Shown: in pieces, positions 45,517 through 54,661 of the stretch
Position numbering within the stretch: the first letter of the stretch is position 1
Layout of the letters: each line of letters begins with the position of its first letter
Source of the DNA: Kitasatospora sp. NBC_00315
GTDB taxonomy: Bacteria > Actinomycetota > Actinomycetes > Streptomycetales > Streptomycetaceae
Direction: 5' to 3'
Assembly: GCF_041435095.1 (NCBI RefSeq)
Contig: NZ_CP108025.1
Span: forward strand, 2,728,001-2,792,000
Length of the DNA: 64,000 nt
The notes under the pieces: model-generated
What the model was told of the DNA's origin: nothing
The model's database searches: none
Seen by the model: the letters and a program-made list of their open reading frames with translations, nothing else
Program-made: the position numbers and the translations under genes

Positions 45517-45528
45517 CGCCCTCCCACC

Positions 45529-47367
45529 CTACGGCGCGGGGGTGACAATCCGGCTCCGCTGTCCCGGCATCGCCTCGATCACGCCGGGGTGCAGTGCGTT
45601 GGGCACCTCGCCGTGCACGGCCGCGTGCGGGCGCCGGGGGCGGTCCCGGTAGCCGTCGAGCAGCAGGCGGTTGCGGTTCAGGCAGAGCCGGTCGATCACC
45701 GGGCGGAACAGGTCGAACAGCCGGAAGCGCTCGCCCAGCTCGGGGAAGCGTGCCTGGTAGTCGAGGATCTCGGCGCGCAGCAGGCTCCAGAACTCGGCCT
45801 CCGGCAGCCGCAGCCGGGGGTCGGACTGCCGGTCGAGCAGCGGGGCGAGGTAGCGGTAGACGCCGATGAACAGGCCGGAGTGGAGGAACTGGCAGAGGAA
45901 GTCCGGGGAGTCCCGCAGGAGGACGCCGCCGACCTCGGCCGGGACGCCGCGCAGTTCGGGCAGGTCCTGGTCGCTGAGGTTGACGTCGTCCACGAAGTCC
46001 TTGACCGCGAGGCGCACCGGGACGTCGTGCTCGTCGAACACCACGATGGCGTTCTCGCCGTGCGGTGAGAACACCGTGCCGTAGCGGTAGAGGAAGTGCA
46101 GCAGCGGCGGGAGCATCGCCCCGAAGAGCCGGGCCACCCACTCCCGCGCGCTCAGCCCGGAGCGGGCGATCAGTTCGACGGTCAGCGGACGGCCGTCCGC
46201 ACCCGACTGCAGCAGCGCCGCAAGGGTGCGGGCCCGCTCACCGGGGTCGAGGAAGGGGCCGAGCGACTGGCGCCAGATCGCGCCGAGCAGTTCCTTGTAC
46301 TGGTAGGGGGCTTCGGGAAGCTCCCGGTAGACCGGGTGGTCGACGGTCACCGAGGCGATCTCGCCGAGCAGGATCACCCGGCACTCGTCGCGCAGGAAGG
46401 CGTCACCGTCCCGCAGTCCGTGGATCCACTCGGTCACGGCGGGTGCGATCAGCGTGCGCTCGGTCGGCAGGCCCCGCCAGACCAGGGTGTTGAGGATCGC
46501 CAGCGGCAGCTTGACCGTACAGCGCTCGGGGCGGGTGACGTTGAAGAACGAGCGGATGGACTGCTGGGGCAGGCGCAGGTCCCCGTCCGAGGCCAGCGGG
46601 ACGATCTCACCGCTGGCGATCCAGGGGGCGAACAGCGGGAGGACGGTCTCGTCCCACTGCCAGGGGTGCACGGGCAGCAGCAGGTAGTCGCCGGCGGCGT
46701 CGCCGAGCACCGCCCGCAGCGCCTGTGGATCGTCCAGTTCGGCGCGGTAGAGCTGCTCGGGATCCTCCAGTCCGGCCACGCCCCGGTAGCCGGCGAGCCG
46801 CTTGTGCACGGCGATCCAGGGCAACGGACGGGCGGTGCGCGCCTCCGGGGCCCAGCGGGCGGCGTCGGCGGCCGAGAAGCCCAGCCGGCCCTTGTTCGGG
46901 ACGATCCAGGGGTGGCCGCCCTGCCGCCCCTCCAGCTCGGTGTGACTCAGCTCCGCCAGTTCGGCGGCGGTCGGCGCGGTGGCGAGCAGATGGGCGTCGG
47001 CGAGCAGGGTGGCCGTGAGTTCGCGGACCAGGTGGCCGGTGGTGTCCCCGCCCAGCCCCAGCGTGTGCCGGGCGAACTGCAGGAAGCGCAGCGGGTCGAG
47101 CTCGGAGTCGTGCGAGCAGTGCAGGGTGGCCGGGTCCACCTGCCAGCCGTCGTACGCGCCGCGGCGGGCGGTGAAGCGGTAGCCGACGGAGCCGGGGAGG
47201 TCGAGCCGGTAACGGCCGTCCCCCTCGGGGACGGGCGTGATCAGCTCCTCGTACGCGAACTCCCCGAGCATCTTGGCCAGCATCGCCCGGCGGGCCTGCT
47301 GCCAGTGCCCGGAGGTGAGTTGCGGGGGCAGGTACAGCGGCGGCTCAGCGGCTGGCTGCTGCGGCAC
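45529..47367 (-). CDS. NIS siderophore synthetase (IucA/IucC family), second copy
   Basis: This is a 612-residue ATP-dependent amide-forming synthetase for hydroxamate siderophores, activating a carboxylate (citrate or a half-amide) and joining an amine. Family landmarks are GGHPWIVPNKGRLGFS (about 150-165), LLLPVHPWQWDET (about 228-240), IRSFFNVTRPERCTVKLPLAIL (by position about 280-301) and FSPHGENAIVVFDEH (about 427). The ferric-reductase-like C-terminal helix region LFRPVIDRLCLNRNRLL follows. GTG at 47367 lies inside the end of the hydroxylase gene (23-nt overlap) behind GGAG. As the last gene of the operon it could add the second arm, like IucC, or oligomerise, like DesD. Confidence 0.92.
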   Translation of the reverse strand: MPQQPAAEPPLYLPPQLTSGHWQQARRAMLAKMLGEFAYEELITPVPEGDGRYRLDLPGSVGYRFTARRGAYDGWQVDPATLHCSHDSELDPLRFLQFARHTLGLGGDTTGHLVRELTATLLADAHLLATAPTAAELAELSHTELEGRQGGHPWIVPNKGRLGFSAADAARWAPEARTARPLPWIAVHKRLAGYRGVAGLEDPEQLYRAELDDPQALRAVLGDAAGDYLLLPVHPWQWDETVLPLFAPWIASGEIVPLASDGDLRLPQQSIRSFFNVTRPERCTVKLPLAILNTLVWRGLPTERTLIAPAVTEWIHGLRDGDAFLRDECRVILLGEIASVTVDHPVYRELPEAPYQYKELLGAIWRQSLGPFLDPGERARTLAALLQSGADGRPLTVELIARSGLSAREWVARLFGAMLPPLLHFLYRYGTVFSPHGENAIVVFDEHDVPVRLAVKDFVDDVNLSDQDLPELRGVPAEVGGVLLRDSPDFLCQFLHSGLFIGVYRYLAPLLDRQSDPRLRLPEAEFWSLLRAEILDYQARFPELGERFRLFDLFRPVIDRLCLNRNRLLLDGYRDRPRRPHAAVHGEVPNALHPGVIEAMPGQRSRIVTPAP

Positions 47368-48727
47368 GGGTCCACTCCTGGGGTCGCGGGAGGCCGGTTG
47401 CGGTGGGGGCGGTACTGGTGCTGCCGCCGGGGGCGAAGGTGGTCCAGGCGGTACGGCCGGGCAGCCGGTGGACGGTGCGCCCCGCGACGGAGTTGAGGAT
47501 CACGGCGGCCCGGTACGCGCCGAGACCGAGATCGGGCGCGCCGACGCCGTGGGTGTGCAGTTCGGCGTTCTGAACGTACAGGCCGCCGGTCAACTCCGGG
47601 AGGGTGGCGACGCGATGGTCGAGGTCGACGCGGTAGCGGCCCGCCTCGTCCCAGTCGATCAGGGCGGCCAGTGGTTCCAGCGCGGCCGGCCGGGCGGCCC
47701 GGTAACCGGTGGCGAGGATCACCGCGTCGGTGCGCACCAGGTGCTCGGCGGCGGAGTCGACGTGCCGGCAGCGCAGTTCGAAGCCGCCGCACGGGCCGGG
47801 GCGCGCGTCGGTGACGGCGGTGCCGGGGGTGATCTCCACGGGCACGGCGTCGAGCGGGCGGCCGACGGTGCGCTCGTACAGGTGGTCGTGGATCTCGGCG
47901 AGGGTCTCGGCGCTGGCCGCCTTGTGCAGCTGCCACTGGGCGGCGACCAGGTCGTCCCGCACACCGGCCGGCAGGGCGTGGAAGTACCGGGTGTAGTCGG
48001 GGGTGAAGTGCTCCAGGCCGAGTTTGGAGTACTCCATCGGGGCCAGCGCCCGGGTACGGGTGAGCCAGCGCAGCCGGGTGCCGTCGCCGCCGCGCCGGCG
48101 CAGCAGGTCGAGGAAGACCTCGGCGCCGGACTGGCCGGAGCCGACCACGGTGATGTCCCGGGCGCCGTCCAGGGCGGCCCGGCGGTCCAGGTGGTCGGCC
48201 GAGTGCCAGGCCAGCGGGTGACCGTCGAGCGCGGCGAACGCCTCGGGGCGGACCGGACCGGTGCCGACCCCGAGCACGACGTTGCGGGCGAGGACCTCGG
48301 TGCGCCCGCCTGTGGCGGTGTCGGTCAGCTCCGCCCGGAACAGGCCGCCGGCCCGGTGCAGCGCGGTGACCTCGGTGCCGAAGCGGCAGGCGGCCAGTCG
48401 TTCGGCGGCCCAGCGGCAGTAGTGGTCGTACTCGCGCCGGGGCAGCTGGAAGCGCTCCGCGAAGTAGAACGGGAAGAGCCGCTCCTGCTCGCGCAGGTAG
48501 TTCAGGAAGGACCACGGGCTGGTGGGGTCCACCAGCGAGACCAGGTCGGCCAGGAACGGCACCTGCATCCTGGCGCCGTCGACCAGCATGCCGTGGTGCC
48601 AGCGGAACTCCGGCCGCGTGTCGCAGAACAGGGTGCTCAGGCCGGGCTCGCGGTCCGCGAGGGCGGCCAGCGAGAGGTTGAACGGGCCGATGCCGACGCC
48701 GAGCAGGTCGTAGGGAGGTGTGTCCAT
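47345..48727 (-). CDS. Lysine/ornithine/diamine N-monooxygenase (IucD/DesB family)
   Basis: This is a 460-residue flavin- and NADPH-dependent enzyme that N-hydroxylates the side-chain amine of lysine or a related diamine. Motifs: FAD site GVGIGPFNLSLAAL (about 11-24), substrate region DLVSLVDPTSPWSFLNYL (about 62-80), NADPH site VVGSGQSGAEVF (about 189-200) and the ATGYR motif near 340. ATG at 48727 is preceded by a CCTCCTCCTCC pyrimidine run instead of a purine-rich ribosome binding site, so translation probably depends on coupling with the acyltransferase gene ending 15 nt upstream. No decarboxylase gene accompanies it, which favours lysine itself as substrate (IucD-like) over cadaverine (DesB-like). 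Confidence 0.9.
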   Translation of the reverse strand: MDTPPYDLLGVGIGPFNLSLAALADREPGLSTLFCDTRPEFRWHHGMLVDGARMQVPFLADLVSLVDPTSPWSFLNYLREQERLFPFYFAERFQLPRREYDHYCRWAAERLAACRFGTEVTALHRAGGLFRAELTDTATGGRTEVLARNVVLGVGTGPVRPEAFAALDGHPLAWHSADHLDRRAALDGARDITVVGSGQSGAEVFLDLLRRRGGDGTRLRWLTRTRALAPMEYSKLGLEHFTPDYTRYFHALPAGVRDDLVAAQWQLHKAASAETLAEIHDHLYERTVGRPLDAVPVEITPGTAVTDARPGPCGGFELRCRHVDSAAEHLVRTDAVILATGYRAARPAALEPLAALIDWDEAGRYRVDLDHRVATLPELTGGLYVQNAELHTHGVGAPDLGLGAYRAAVILNSVAGRTVHRLPGRTAWTTFAPGGSTSTAPTATGLPRPQEWTRAAAASR

Positions 48728-48742
48728 GGAGGAGGAGGTGTC

Positions 48743-49399
48743 CTAGGGGAGAGTCGGGGAGGCGTGCTCCGGGTGGCCGGAGGGCCGCTGCCGGATCATC
48801 AGGGCGGCGCGCTTGGCGGGGAGGTCGACCTCGGCGGCGAGGTGGAAGCCGGCCCGCTGGAAGGCGCGCACCGAGGGCAGGTTGCGCACGTCGGGCTCGG
48901 CGACGACCCGGTGGCAGCGCGGACGCACCTGGAGGATCCGCTCGGCGAGGGCGGCCAGCAGCAGCGTGCCGAGCCCCCGGCCGCGGGCCGTGGTGGGCCC
49001 GAGCAGCAGGTGGACGCCGGTGTCGTGCGGGCGCGCCGGGTAGTGCAGGGCGAGCGGATCCAGGTCGGCCCGGTAGACCTCCCAGTAGCTCATCGGGGTG
49101 CCGTCCAGCAGTCCCATGCAGGGCACGCTGCGGCCGTCACCGTCGAGTTGCTCCCGCAGGTGCTGCTCGGTGGTGGCGGGCGGCCCGTCCAGCTCCCAGA
49201 ACGCCGCGACCTCGGGGTCGTTCATCCACTCCACGAGCAGCGGGAGGTCGGGGGTGAGGCGCACGGGACGCAGCCGGAAGTCGCCCGCGTCGGTGGGCAC
49301 GGTGCCCCACCGGGCGACGCCGTCGAGCAGGTCGGCGGGTACGCGCCGGGCCGGCGATCCGGGGCGCGGCCGCGCCCCGGTCCGGGGGGAGGTGGTCAC
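48743..49399 (-). CDS. Siderophore N-acyltransferase (AlcB/IucB/DesC-like, GNAT fold)
   Basis: This is a 218-residue GNAT acyltransferase that should acylate the hydroxylated amine with acetyl- or succinyl-CoA to make the hydroxamate. The AlcB/IucB signature is VEWMNDPEVAAFWELDGP (about 62-79), followed by MSYWEVYRADLDPL and the acyl-CoA loop LLLGPTTARGRGLGTLLL (about 143-160). GTG at 49399 overlaps the stop of the first synthetase (GTGA), so the two are translationally coupled. It precedes the hydroxylase gene. Confidence 0.9.
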   Translation of the reverse strand: MTTSPRTGARPRPGSPARRVPADLLDGVARWGTVPTDAGDFRLRPVRLTPDLPLLVEWMNDPEVAAFWELDGPPATTEQHLREQLDGDGRSVPCMGLLDGTPMSYWEVYRADLDPLALHYPARPHDTGVHLLLGPTTARGRGLGTLLLAALAERILQVRPRCHRVVAEPDVRNLPSVRAFQRAGFHLAAEVDLPAKRAALMIRQRPSGHPEHASPTLP

Positions 49400-51417
49400 G
49401 CGGCGGCCGCCGGGTTGGCGATGTCGACGTACACCGACTGCGTCTCGACCGGGCCGACCAGTTCGTCCAGGCCGTGCAGCCGGGTCAGCAGGTTGGCCTT
49501 GCAGCGCAGCGTGGGCGAGTCCAGCAGGTGGGCCGGCAGCGCCGAACCGGTCGCCCGCGCGCGGGAGCCGGCCAGGAACCGGCGCAGGGCGGCGAGCAGC
49601 ACGTGCTCGTCGGCGAGCCGCTGCGAGCCGAGGGCGCCGATCAGCCCGAGGACGTGGTTGATGCCGAGGTAGTAGGCGAACCGCTCGTCGGCGACGGCGT
49701 CCTCCACGAAGGTGTCGCTGGCGGCGCCGAGGCCGGGCAGACGGGCGTCCAGGTGTTCCGCGTGCGAGGCACGGAAGTAGTAGCCCTGGTTGTCGCGGTA
49801 GCGGCCGCCCACCGGCCAGCCCTCGGCGTCCAGCAGGACGAGGCTGTTCTGCTGGTGGGCCTCCAGGGCGATGCCGGCCCGGCCGTCCAGCCAGAGCACC
49901 GGCAGCACCACGGCGTCGAGGTAGCGCAGGAACCACTCGGTGGCCACCGTGGGCAGCGTGCGGCCGCACCGGGCGGAGAGCGCCCGCAGGATGTCGCCGA
50001 GCTGCGAGCGGACCAGCTCGGCGGGGCCGGCCGGCTGCTCGGCGACGAGTCCGGCCACGCACAGCGCCCGCTGGTCCGGCCCGAAGGGCTGTTGCCGCAG
50101 GACGGTGTCCAGTCCGCTCGGGTCCGCCGGTCCCTGCGGGCCGCCGAGCAGATCCACGCCGATCCAGGCCGGGTCCCGGACGATGTCGAAGCCGGGGTGG
50201 GCGGCCCGCCACTCGCCGCCGAGACCGCTCTCCAGCAGGCGGTGCACCTCCAGGCCGCGGTGCAGCTCCTTGCGGAGGTTCTCCCGACGGGAGTTGGTGA
50301 TCCGCAGGCCGAGCGAGAGCTTGAGCATCCAGGGTGTGCCCGGGCGGTAGACCGTCCGCACGGAGGAGGTGGGGTACCAGGGCTCGCCGTGCGGACCGAG
50401 GTCGCGCAGCCGGCCGTCCGCCAGCAGTTCGGCGACGGCCGGGCGCAGGGCCAGCTCACGGGCCTGCCAGGGGTGCAGTGGCAGCGCGGCGGTACCGGGC
50501 GGGAGCAGGCCCGGGCTGCCGAGCAGGCCGGCGGTGATCCGTTCGGCGCTCTCGGCCAGCGCGGAGCCCGCGGCCAGCAGCTCGCGGTCGACGGCGTACC
50601 AGTGCAGCCGGAAGGAGCCGTGCAGCTCCGGGGAGTAGGCGGCGCTCTGGGCCGGCCCCAGGCCGTCGCGGCTCTTCGGGGTGGGGTGCAGCGGGTGGCC
50701 GAGGAGCAGGGCCTGTTCGGCCGTCAGGAACGGCGTGGCGACGGGCTGCGGGCCGGCCTGCCGCCGGTACGCCAGGATGTCGGCGGTCCGGGACACCGAG
50801 TCGGCGACCCGGGCGGCCAGGTCCGCGATCTGGCCCGGGTCGGGGCGCCGGGCGGCGGCCGCGGCGAGCAGCGCGGCGGCGGTGACGGCGTCCACCGGGG
50901 CGCCCGGCGCCCGGGCCCCGGCCGCCACGGGGGGCTGCTCACCGGCTGCGGGAGCCCCGGCGGCGCCGGTGAGCGCGGCGGGGCCGAAGCGGTGCCAGCC
51001 GCAGGGCGACCAGTGGCGGACGGGGACGGTGATCCGGGCGGCGCCGCCGAGTACGGGGATCCGGAGCCGGCCGTCGGGGTCGGGGGTCGCCCCGGTCTCA
51101 CGGGTCCAGCAGCGCAGCAGCGCCTCCAGCGCGGCCTGCTCGGCGGCCACGGCCGGGTCCTGGTCCAGCAGCCGGTCGGGGTGGTCGCACTCGAGGTGCG
51201 GCCGGGCCGCGCCCGGGTGGTCGGCCGCGGGGCGGACGGTGCCGGGGTGTTCCGCGGCGGGCTCCGGCGGGCCGTCCTCCCGAGGGCGGTCGCGGTCCAG
51301 GGCGTGCGGATCGGGAGCGGTTTGCTCCGAGGCCGGCTGCTGTGGCACCGCCTGCTCCGGCAGGTACGGGGCTTCCGTCTGGGCTGCGGTCGGGGCTCCG
51401 GTGAGGGCGGTGCTCAA
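49396..51417 (-). CDS. NIS siderophore synthetase (IucA/IucC family), first copy
   Basis: This is a 673-residue synthetase of the IucA/IucC superfamily. After about 70 disordered Pro/Ala-rich residues come the landmarks LLGHPLHPTPKSRDGLG (about 245-261), LPLHPWQARELAL (about 320-332), PWMLKLSLGLRITNSRREN (about 360-379) and GIALEAHQQNSLVLLD (about 512-527). It diverges clearly from the second copy and has its own specificity group. TTG at 51417 is chosen because AAGGAG lies 5 nt upstream; no better start exists. It is the first gene of the operon, directly behind the iron-box promoter at 51494-51534. It probably makes the first citrate-hydroxamate bond. Confidence 0.92.
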   Translation of the reverse strand: MSTALTGAPTAAQTEAPYLPEQAVPQQPASEQTAPDPHALDRDRPREDGPPEPAAEHPGTVRPAADHPGAARPHLECDHPDRLLDQDPAVAAEQAALEALLRCWTRETGATPDPDGRLRIPVLGGAARITVPVRHWSPCGWHRFGPAALTGAAGAPAAGEQPPVAAGARAPGAPVDAVTAAALLAAAAARRPDPGQIADLAARVADSVSRTADILAYRRQAGPQPVATPFLTAEQALLLGHPLHPTPKSRDGLGPAQSAAYSPELHGSFRLHWYAVDRELLAAGSALAESAERITAGLLGSPGLLPPGTAALPLHPWQARELALRPAVAELLADGRLRDLGPHGEPWYPTSSVRTVYRPGTPWMLKLSLGLRITNSRRENLRKELHRGLEVHRLLESGLGGEWRAAHPGFDIVRDPAWIGVDLLGGPQGPADPSGLDTVLRQQPFGPDQRALCVAGLVAEQPAGPAELVRSQLGDILRALSARCGRTLPTVATEWFLRYLDAVVLPVLWLDGRAGIALEAHQQNSLVLLDAEGWPVGGRYRDNQGYYFRASHAEHLDARLPGLGAASDTFVEDAVADERFAYYLGINHVLGLIGALGSQRLADEHVLLAALRRFLAGSRARATGSALPAHLLDSPTLRCKANLLTRLHGLDELVGPVETQSVYVDIANPAAAA

Positions 51418-51739
51418 GGCTGCTCCTTGGGGCGCGTGGGACTGCGGGCGCGACAACGTCAGGGGTCGTCCGGCAGACGCCGTTCACCGCGCTTCAGGTA
51501 AGGGTTACCTATCCATGAGGGGTGATCACAAGAACGGCTCACTCGTTAAGGTGAAGACCGGGGCTTACTCACCCCCAGGAGGGATTCCCTCCTGTTCCAA
51601 CGAGCCGGCGGCCCGTCGATCACGGCCGGTCAGGCATCGATGACCGGTGCACGTGATCCGCGACCGACCGGCGGACCACGCCGTCCGGCCGGTGGGGGAC
51701 CGCCGGCCGGGCGGCGCACAGTGGGGGGAACACCGAGCC
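51418..51739. other. Divergent intergenic region, 322 bp
   Basis: It lies between the siderophore operon and the protease gene. It contains the iron box and operon promoter (51494-51534). The remainder, 51535-51739, shows no assigned signal except the GGGGGG Shine-Dalgarno area of the protease gene. Confidence 0.55.
51494..51534 (-). promoter_or_regulatory. Siderophore operon promoter with DmdR/IdeR-type iron box
   Basis: TCAGGTAAGGGTTACCTAT (51494-51512) agrees with the actinobacterial iron box TTAGGTTAGGCTAACCTAA at 14 of 19 positions and has perfect AGGTAA/TTACCT arms. Minus-strand hexamers TTCTTG (51529-51534), 17 bp and TAGGTA (51506-51511) place the box over the -10, so iron-loaded DmdR should repress. 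Confidence 0.7.
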
Positions 51740-53011
51740 ATGCCAAGGATCCGCCGGTCAGCCGGCCGGCCGCACGCGACGCCGGCCCGGCCGGCCCCAC
51801 GCCGCCGGGCGGTCGCAGTCGGCGCCGCGCTCCTGACGACCGCCCTTCTCACCGTGACGGCCTGCGGCCCCGGCGGGGCCGACCCGCGGTCCGCCGGGTC
51901 GGGCGGCGGGGTGATCGGCGGCCTGACACTGCCGTCCGGTCTCCCGTCCGGCCTGCTCGACGGGCTGCCGAAGAGCTGGGACGACCTGAAGCGCTGGAGC
52001 TTCGAGGACTGGGACAACTGGGCCTCGCGGCACGTCTTCGACAATCCCGTCGTCAAGGACTTCTGGAGTCCGGACCGGATGGCCGACTCCAGGCCGGCCG
52101 ACCCGGCACCGCCCGCGCCCGTCCCGGCCACCACGGGCCCCCCGATCGCTCCGGTCACCCCGACCGACCGGGCCACCGCGACCGCCACCCCTGCGACCGT
52201 CGCCACACCCTCCGCGGACGCCGGCGCCACCGATCCCGAGCCCGCCGTGGTGCGGGCCACCCCGGTGGGCCGACCGTATCTGAACCGGCCCTCGGGCAAG
52301 GTGTTCTTCACCGCCGACGGCGGCCGGGGCAACTGCTCGGCCACCGTGATCGCCGACCCGGCGCACCCCGGCCGGAGCAACCTGGTCTGGACGGCGGCCC
52401 ACTGCGTGCACCGGGGCAGGGGCGGGGGCTTCTACCAGGACCTGGTGTTCGTGCCGGCGTACAACGACTCGGGAGCGGCCAGCGCCGGCCGGAAGGCACC
52501 ACTGGGCCAACTCGCTCCCCTGGGAACCTGGTGGGCCGACACGGTGGTCCCGTCACCGCAGTGGACGGCCGAGGGTGGCGGCACGGGTGACGCGGCGAAC
52601 CAGTACGACTTCGCCGTCATGCGGGTGCACGAGCAGAACGGGGACGGCAGGTCGCTGGAGGAGACGGTCGGCGCCGCCGTGCCCGTCTGGTTCGACGCGC
52701 CACGCGACACGCTGTCGGTCTCCGCCTGGGGCTATCCGCTCTACAAACCTTTCGACGGGCAGGAGTTGTACGGCTGCGACGGCGGCCGGCCGGCCCGGCT
52801 GTCGTTCGACGCCAAGCGCCCCCCGATGCTCACCATCGGCTGCGACATGACCCAGGGCGCCAGCGGCGGCGGCTGGTTCGCGACCATGCCGGACGGACGG
52901 ACGGCGCTGGTGAGCGACACCTCGATCGGCACCGTGGACCACACCTCGTTGAGCGGGCCCTACCTGGAGGGCGTCGCCCGACAGGCCCTGGACTACATCT
53001 CCAGGAAGTAG
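51740..53011 (+). CDS. Secreted trypsin-like serine peptidase, predicted lipoprotein
   Basis: This is a 423-residue exported serine peptidase. The signal AVAVGAALLTTALLTVTAC (about 25-43) ends in a lipobox, so Cys 43 or so is probably lipid-anchored. A Pro/Thr/Ala-rich linker (about 105-180) leads to the catalytic fold: His in WTAAHC (about 223), Asp in QYDFAVMRV (about 293) and Ser in QGASGGGW (about 374). It resembles glutamyl-endopeptidase-like S1 proteins in layout. ATG at 51740 follows GGGGGG with rather long spacing. It ends at the strong terminator 53080-53121. Confidence 0.88.
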   Translation: MPRIRRSAGRPHATPARPAPRRRAVAVGAALLTTALLTVTACGPGGADPRSAGSGGGVIGGLTLPSGLPSGLLDGLPKSWDDLKRWSFEDWDNWASRHVFDNPVVKDFWSPDRMADSRPADPAPPAPVPATTGPPIAPVTPTDRATATATPATVATPSADAGATDPEPAVVRATPVGRPYLNRPSGKVFFTADGGRGNCSATVIADPAHPGRSNLVWTAAHCVHRGRGGGFYQDLVFVPAYNDSGAASAGRKAPLGQLAPLGTWWADTVVPSPQWTAEGGGTGDAANQYDFAVMRVHEQNGDGRSLEETVGAAVPVWFDAPRDTLSVSAWGYPLYKPFDGQELYGCDGGRPARLSFDAKRPPMLTIGCDMTQGASGGGWFATMPDGRTALVSDTSIGTVDHTSLSGPYLEGVARQALDYISRK

Positions 53012-53079
53012 CGCCCCCGACGGCGTGGTCGCCGCCTCCACCACGCCGATGCGACGCCGGTCACCGGAGGGGCACACAG

Positions 53080-53121
53080 CACGGCGGGCCCGGGACTCCT
53101 TCGAGTCCCGGGCCCGCCGTG
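53080..53121. terminator. Bidirectional terminator between protease gene and hflX
   Basis: A perfect 19-bp stem (53080-53098 with 53103-53121) with a CTTC tetraloop lies between convergent stops. It is one of the most stable hairpins in the window. Confidence 0.9.
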
Positions 53122-53155
53122 ACGCGGCCGGTCGGTCGGCCGGTGACGCGGGGCC

Positions 53156-54661
53156 TCAGCCCTGAGTCACCACACTGAAGCGCTCCAGCTCGGCCGCCAG
53201 CTCGGCGGCCACCTTGGCCTTGAGCAGCGTGCCCTCGCCGGTGTGCTCGGTGGAGAGCAGCTCGCCCTCGGCGTGCACCCGGGAGACCAGGTCGCCCCGG
53301 GTGTACGGCACCAGCACCTCGACCTCGATGGCCGGTCGCGGCAGCTCGTCGTCGATGAGGCGCAGCAGCTCCTCGATGCCCTGGCCGCTGCGGGCCGAGA
53401 CCACGATGGCGTGCGGCTCACGGCGCAGCAGGCGCTGCAGGACGTGCGGGTCGGCGGCATCCGCCTTGTTGATCACCACGATCTCCGGCACGTTCTGCGC
53501 GTCGACCGAGACGATCACCTCGCGGACGGCGGCCAGCTGCGTCTCCGGCTCCGGGTGGGAGCCGTCGACCACGTGCAGGATGAGGTCGGCGTCGGCGACC
53601 TCCTCCATGGTGGAGCGGAACGCCTCCACCAGGTGGTGCGGGAGGTGGCGCACGAAGCCGACGGTGTCGGCCAGCGTGTACACCCGGCCGCTCGGGGTCT
53701 GGGCCCGGCGCACGGTCGGGTCCAGGGTGGCGAACAGGGCGTTCTCCACCAGGACGCCCGCGCCGGTGAGCCGGTTGAGCAGCGACGACTTGCCGGCGTT
53801 GGTGTAGCCGGCGATGGCCACGGACGGCACCTGGTGGCGCTTGCGCTCCTGGCGCTTGGTGTCGCGGCCCTTCTTCATGTCGGCGATCTCCCTGCGGAGC
53901 TTCGCCATCTTCTCCCGGATCCGGCGCCGGTCGGTCTCGATCTTGGTCTCACCGGGACCACGGGTGGCCATACCGCCGCCGGACGAGCCGGAACCGCCAC
54001 CACCCATCTGCCGGGAGAGCGACTGACCCCAGCCGCGCAGGCGCGGCAGCATGTACTGCATCTGCGCGAGCGACACCTGCGCCTTGCCCTCACGCGACTT
54101 GGCGTGCTGGGCGAAGATGTCCAGGATCAGGGCCGTGCGGTCGACGACCTTGACCTTGACGACGTCCTCCAGCTGGATCAGCTGGCCGGGGGTGAGCTCG
54201 CCGTCGCAGACGACGGTGTCGGCGCCGGTGGCGGCGACGATGTCACGCAGCTCGCGCGCCTTGCCGGAGCCGATGTAGGTCGCCGGGTCCGGCTTGTCAC
54301 GGCGCTGGATGACGCCGTCCAGAACCTCGGAGCCGGCGGTCTCGGCGAGGGCGGCGAGCTCGGCGAGCGAGTTGTCGGCCTCCTCGACGGTGCCGTCCGT
54401 CCAGACACCGACGAGCACCACGCGCTCCAGGCGGAGCTGGCGGTACTCGACCTCGGTGACGTCCTGGAGCTCGGTGGAGAGGCCGGCGACACGGCGCAGG
54501 GCCGCGCGGTCGCTGCGGTCGTGCTGGTCGCCGTCGTAGTGGCGGTCGTGGTCCTCGTCGATGGCCGCGAGGTCCTCGTCCATCAGGGCCTCGGCCCGGA
54601 GGTCGCCGAGGCGACGGGAGGAGTCACCGGATTGGTCGCGGGTTTCGAACGTGGAGGTCAT
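53156..54661 (-). CDS. hflX: Ribosome-associated GTPase HflX
   Basis: HflX binds the 50S subunit and splits stalled ribosomes, especially under stress. The 501-residue product has an actinobacterial N-terminal extension rich in Asp/His (about 1-60), the HflX N-domain (about 75-270; ATYIGSGKARELRD, MQYMLPRLRGWG, RGPGETKIETDRR), then a G domain: G1 GYTNAGKSSLLN (about 288-299), G3 DTVGF (about 335), G4 NKAD (about 405). ATG at 54661 has AAAGGA upstream. It lies downstream of rshA with 150 bp between, both on the minus strand, and is convergent with the protease gene. Confidence 0.96.
   Translation of the reverse strand: MTSTFETRDQSGDSSRRLGDLRAEALMDEDLAAIDEDHDRHYDGDQHDRSDRAALRRVAGLSTELQDVTEVEYRQLRLERVVLVGVWTDGTVEEADNSLAELAALAETAGSEVLDGVIQRRDKPDPATYIGSGKARELRDIVAATGADTVVCDGELTPGQLIQLEDVVKVKVVDRTALILDIFAQHAKSREGKAQVSLAQMQYMLPRLRGWGQSLSRQMGGGGSGSSGGGMATRGPGETKIETDRRRIREKMAKLRREIADMKKGRDTKRQERKRHQVPSVAIAGYTNAGKSSLLNRLTGAGVLVENALFATLDPTVRRAQTPSGRVYTLADTVGFVRHLPHHLVEAFRSTMEEVADADLILHVVDGSHPEPETQLAAVREVIVSVDAQNVPEIVVINKADAADPHVLQRLLRREPHAIVVSARSGQGIEELLRLIDDELPRPAIEVEVLVPYTRGDLVSRVHAEGELLSTEHTGEGTLLKAKVAAELAAELERFSVVTQG

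Noticed and set aside
45529..51417. Desferrioxamine (desABCD) cluster
   Set aside because: No lysine decarboxylase gene is present and there are two synthetases rather than one, so an aerobactin-type set fits better.
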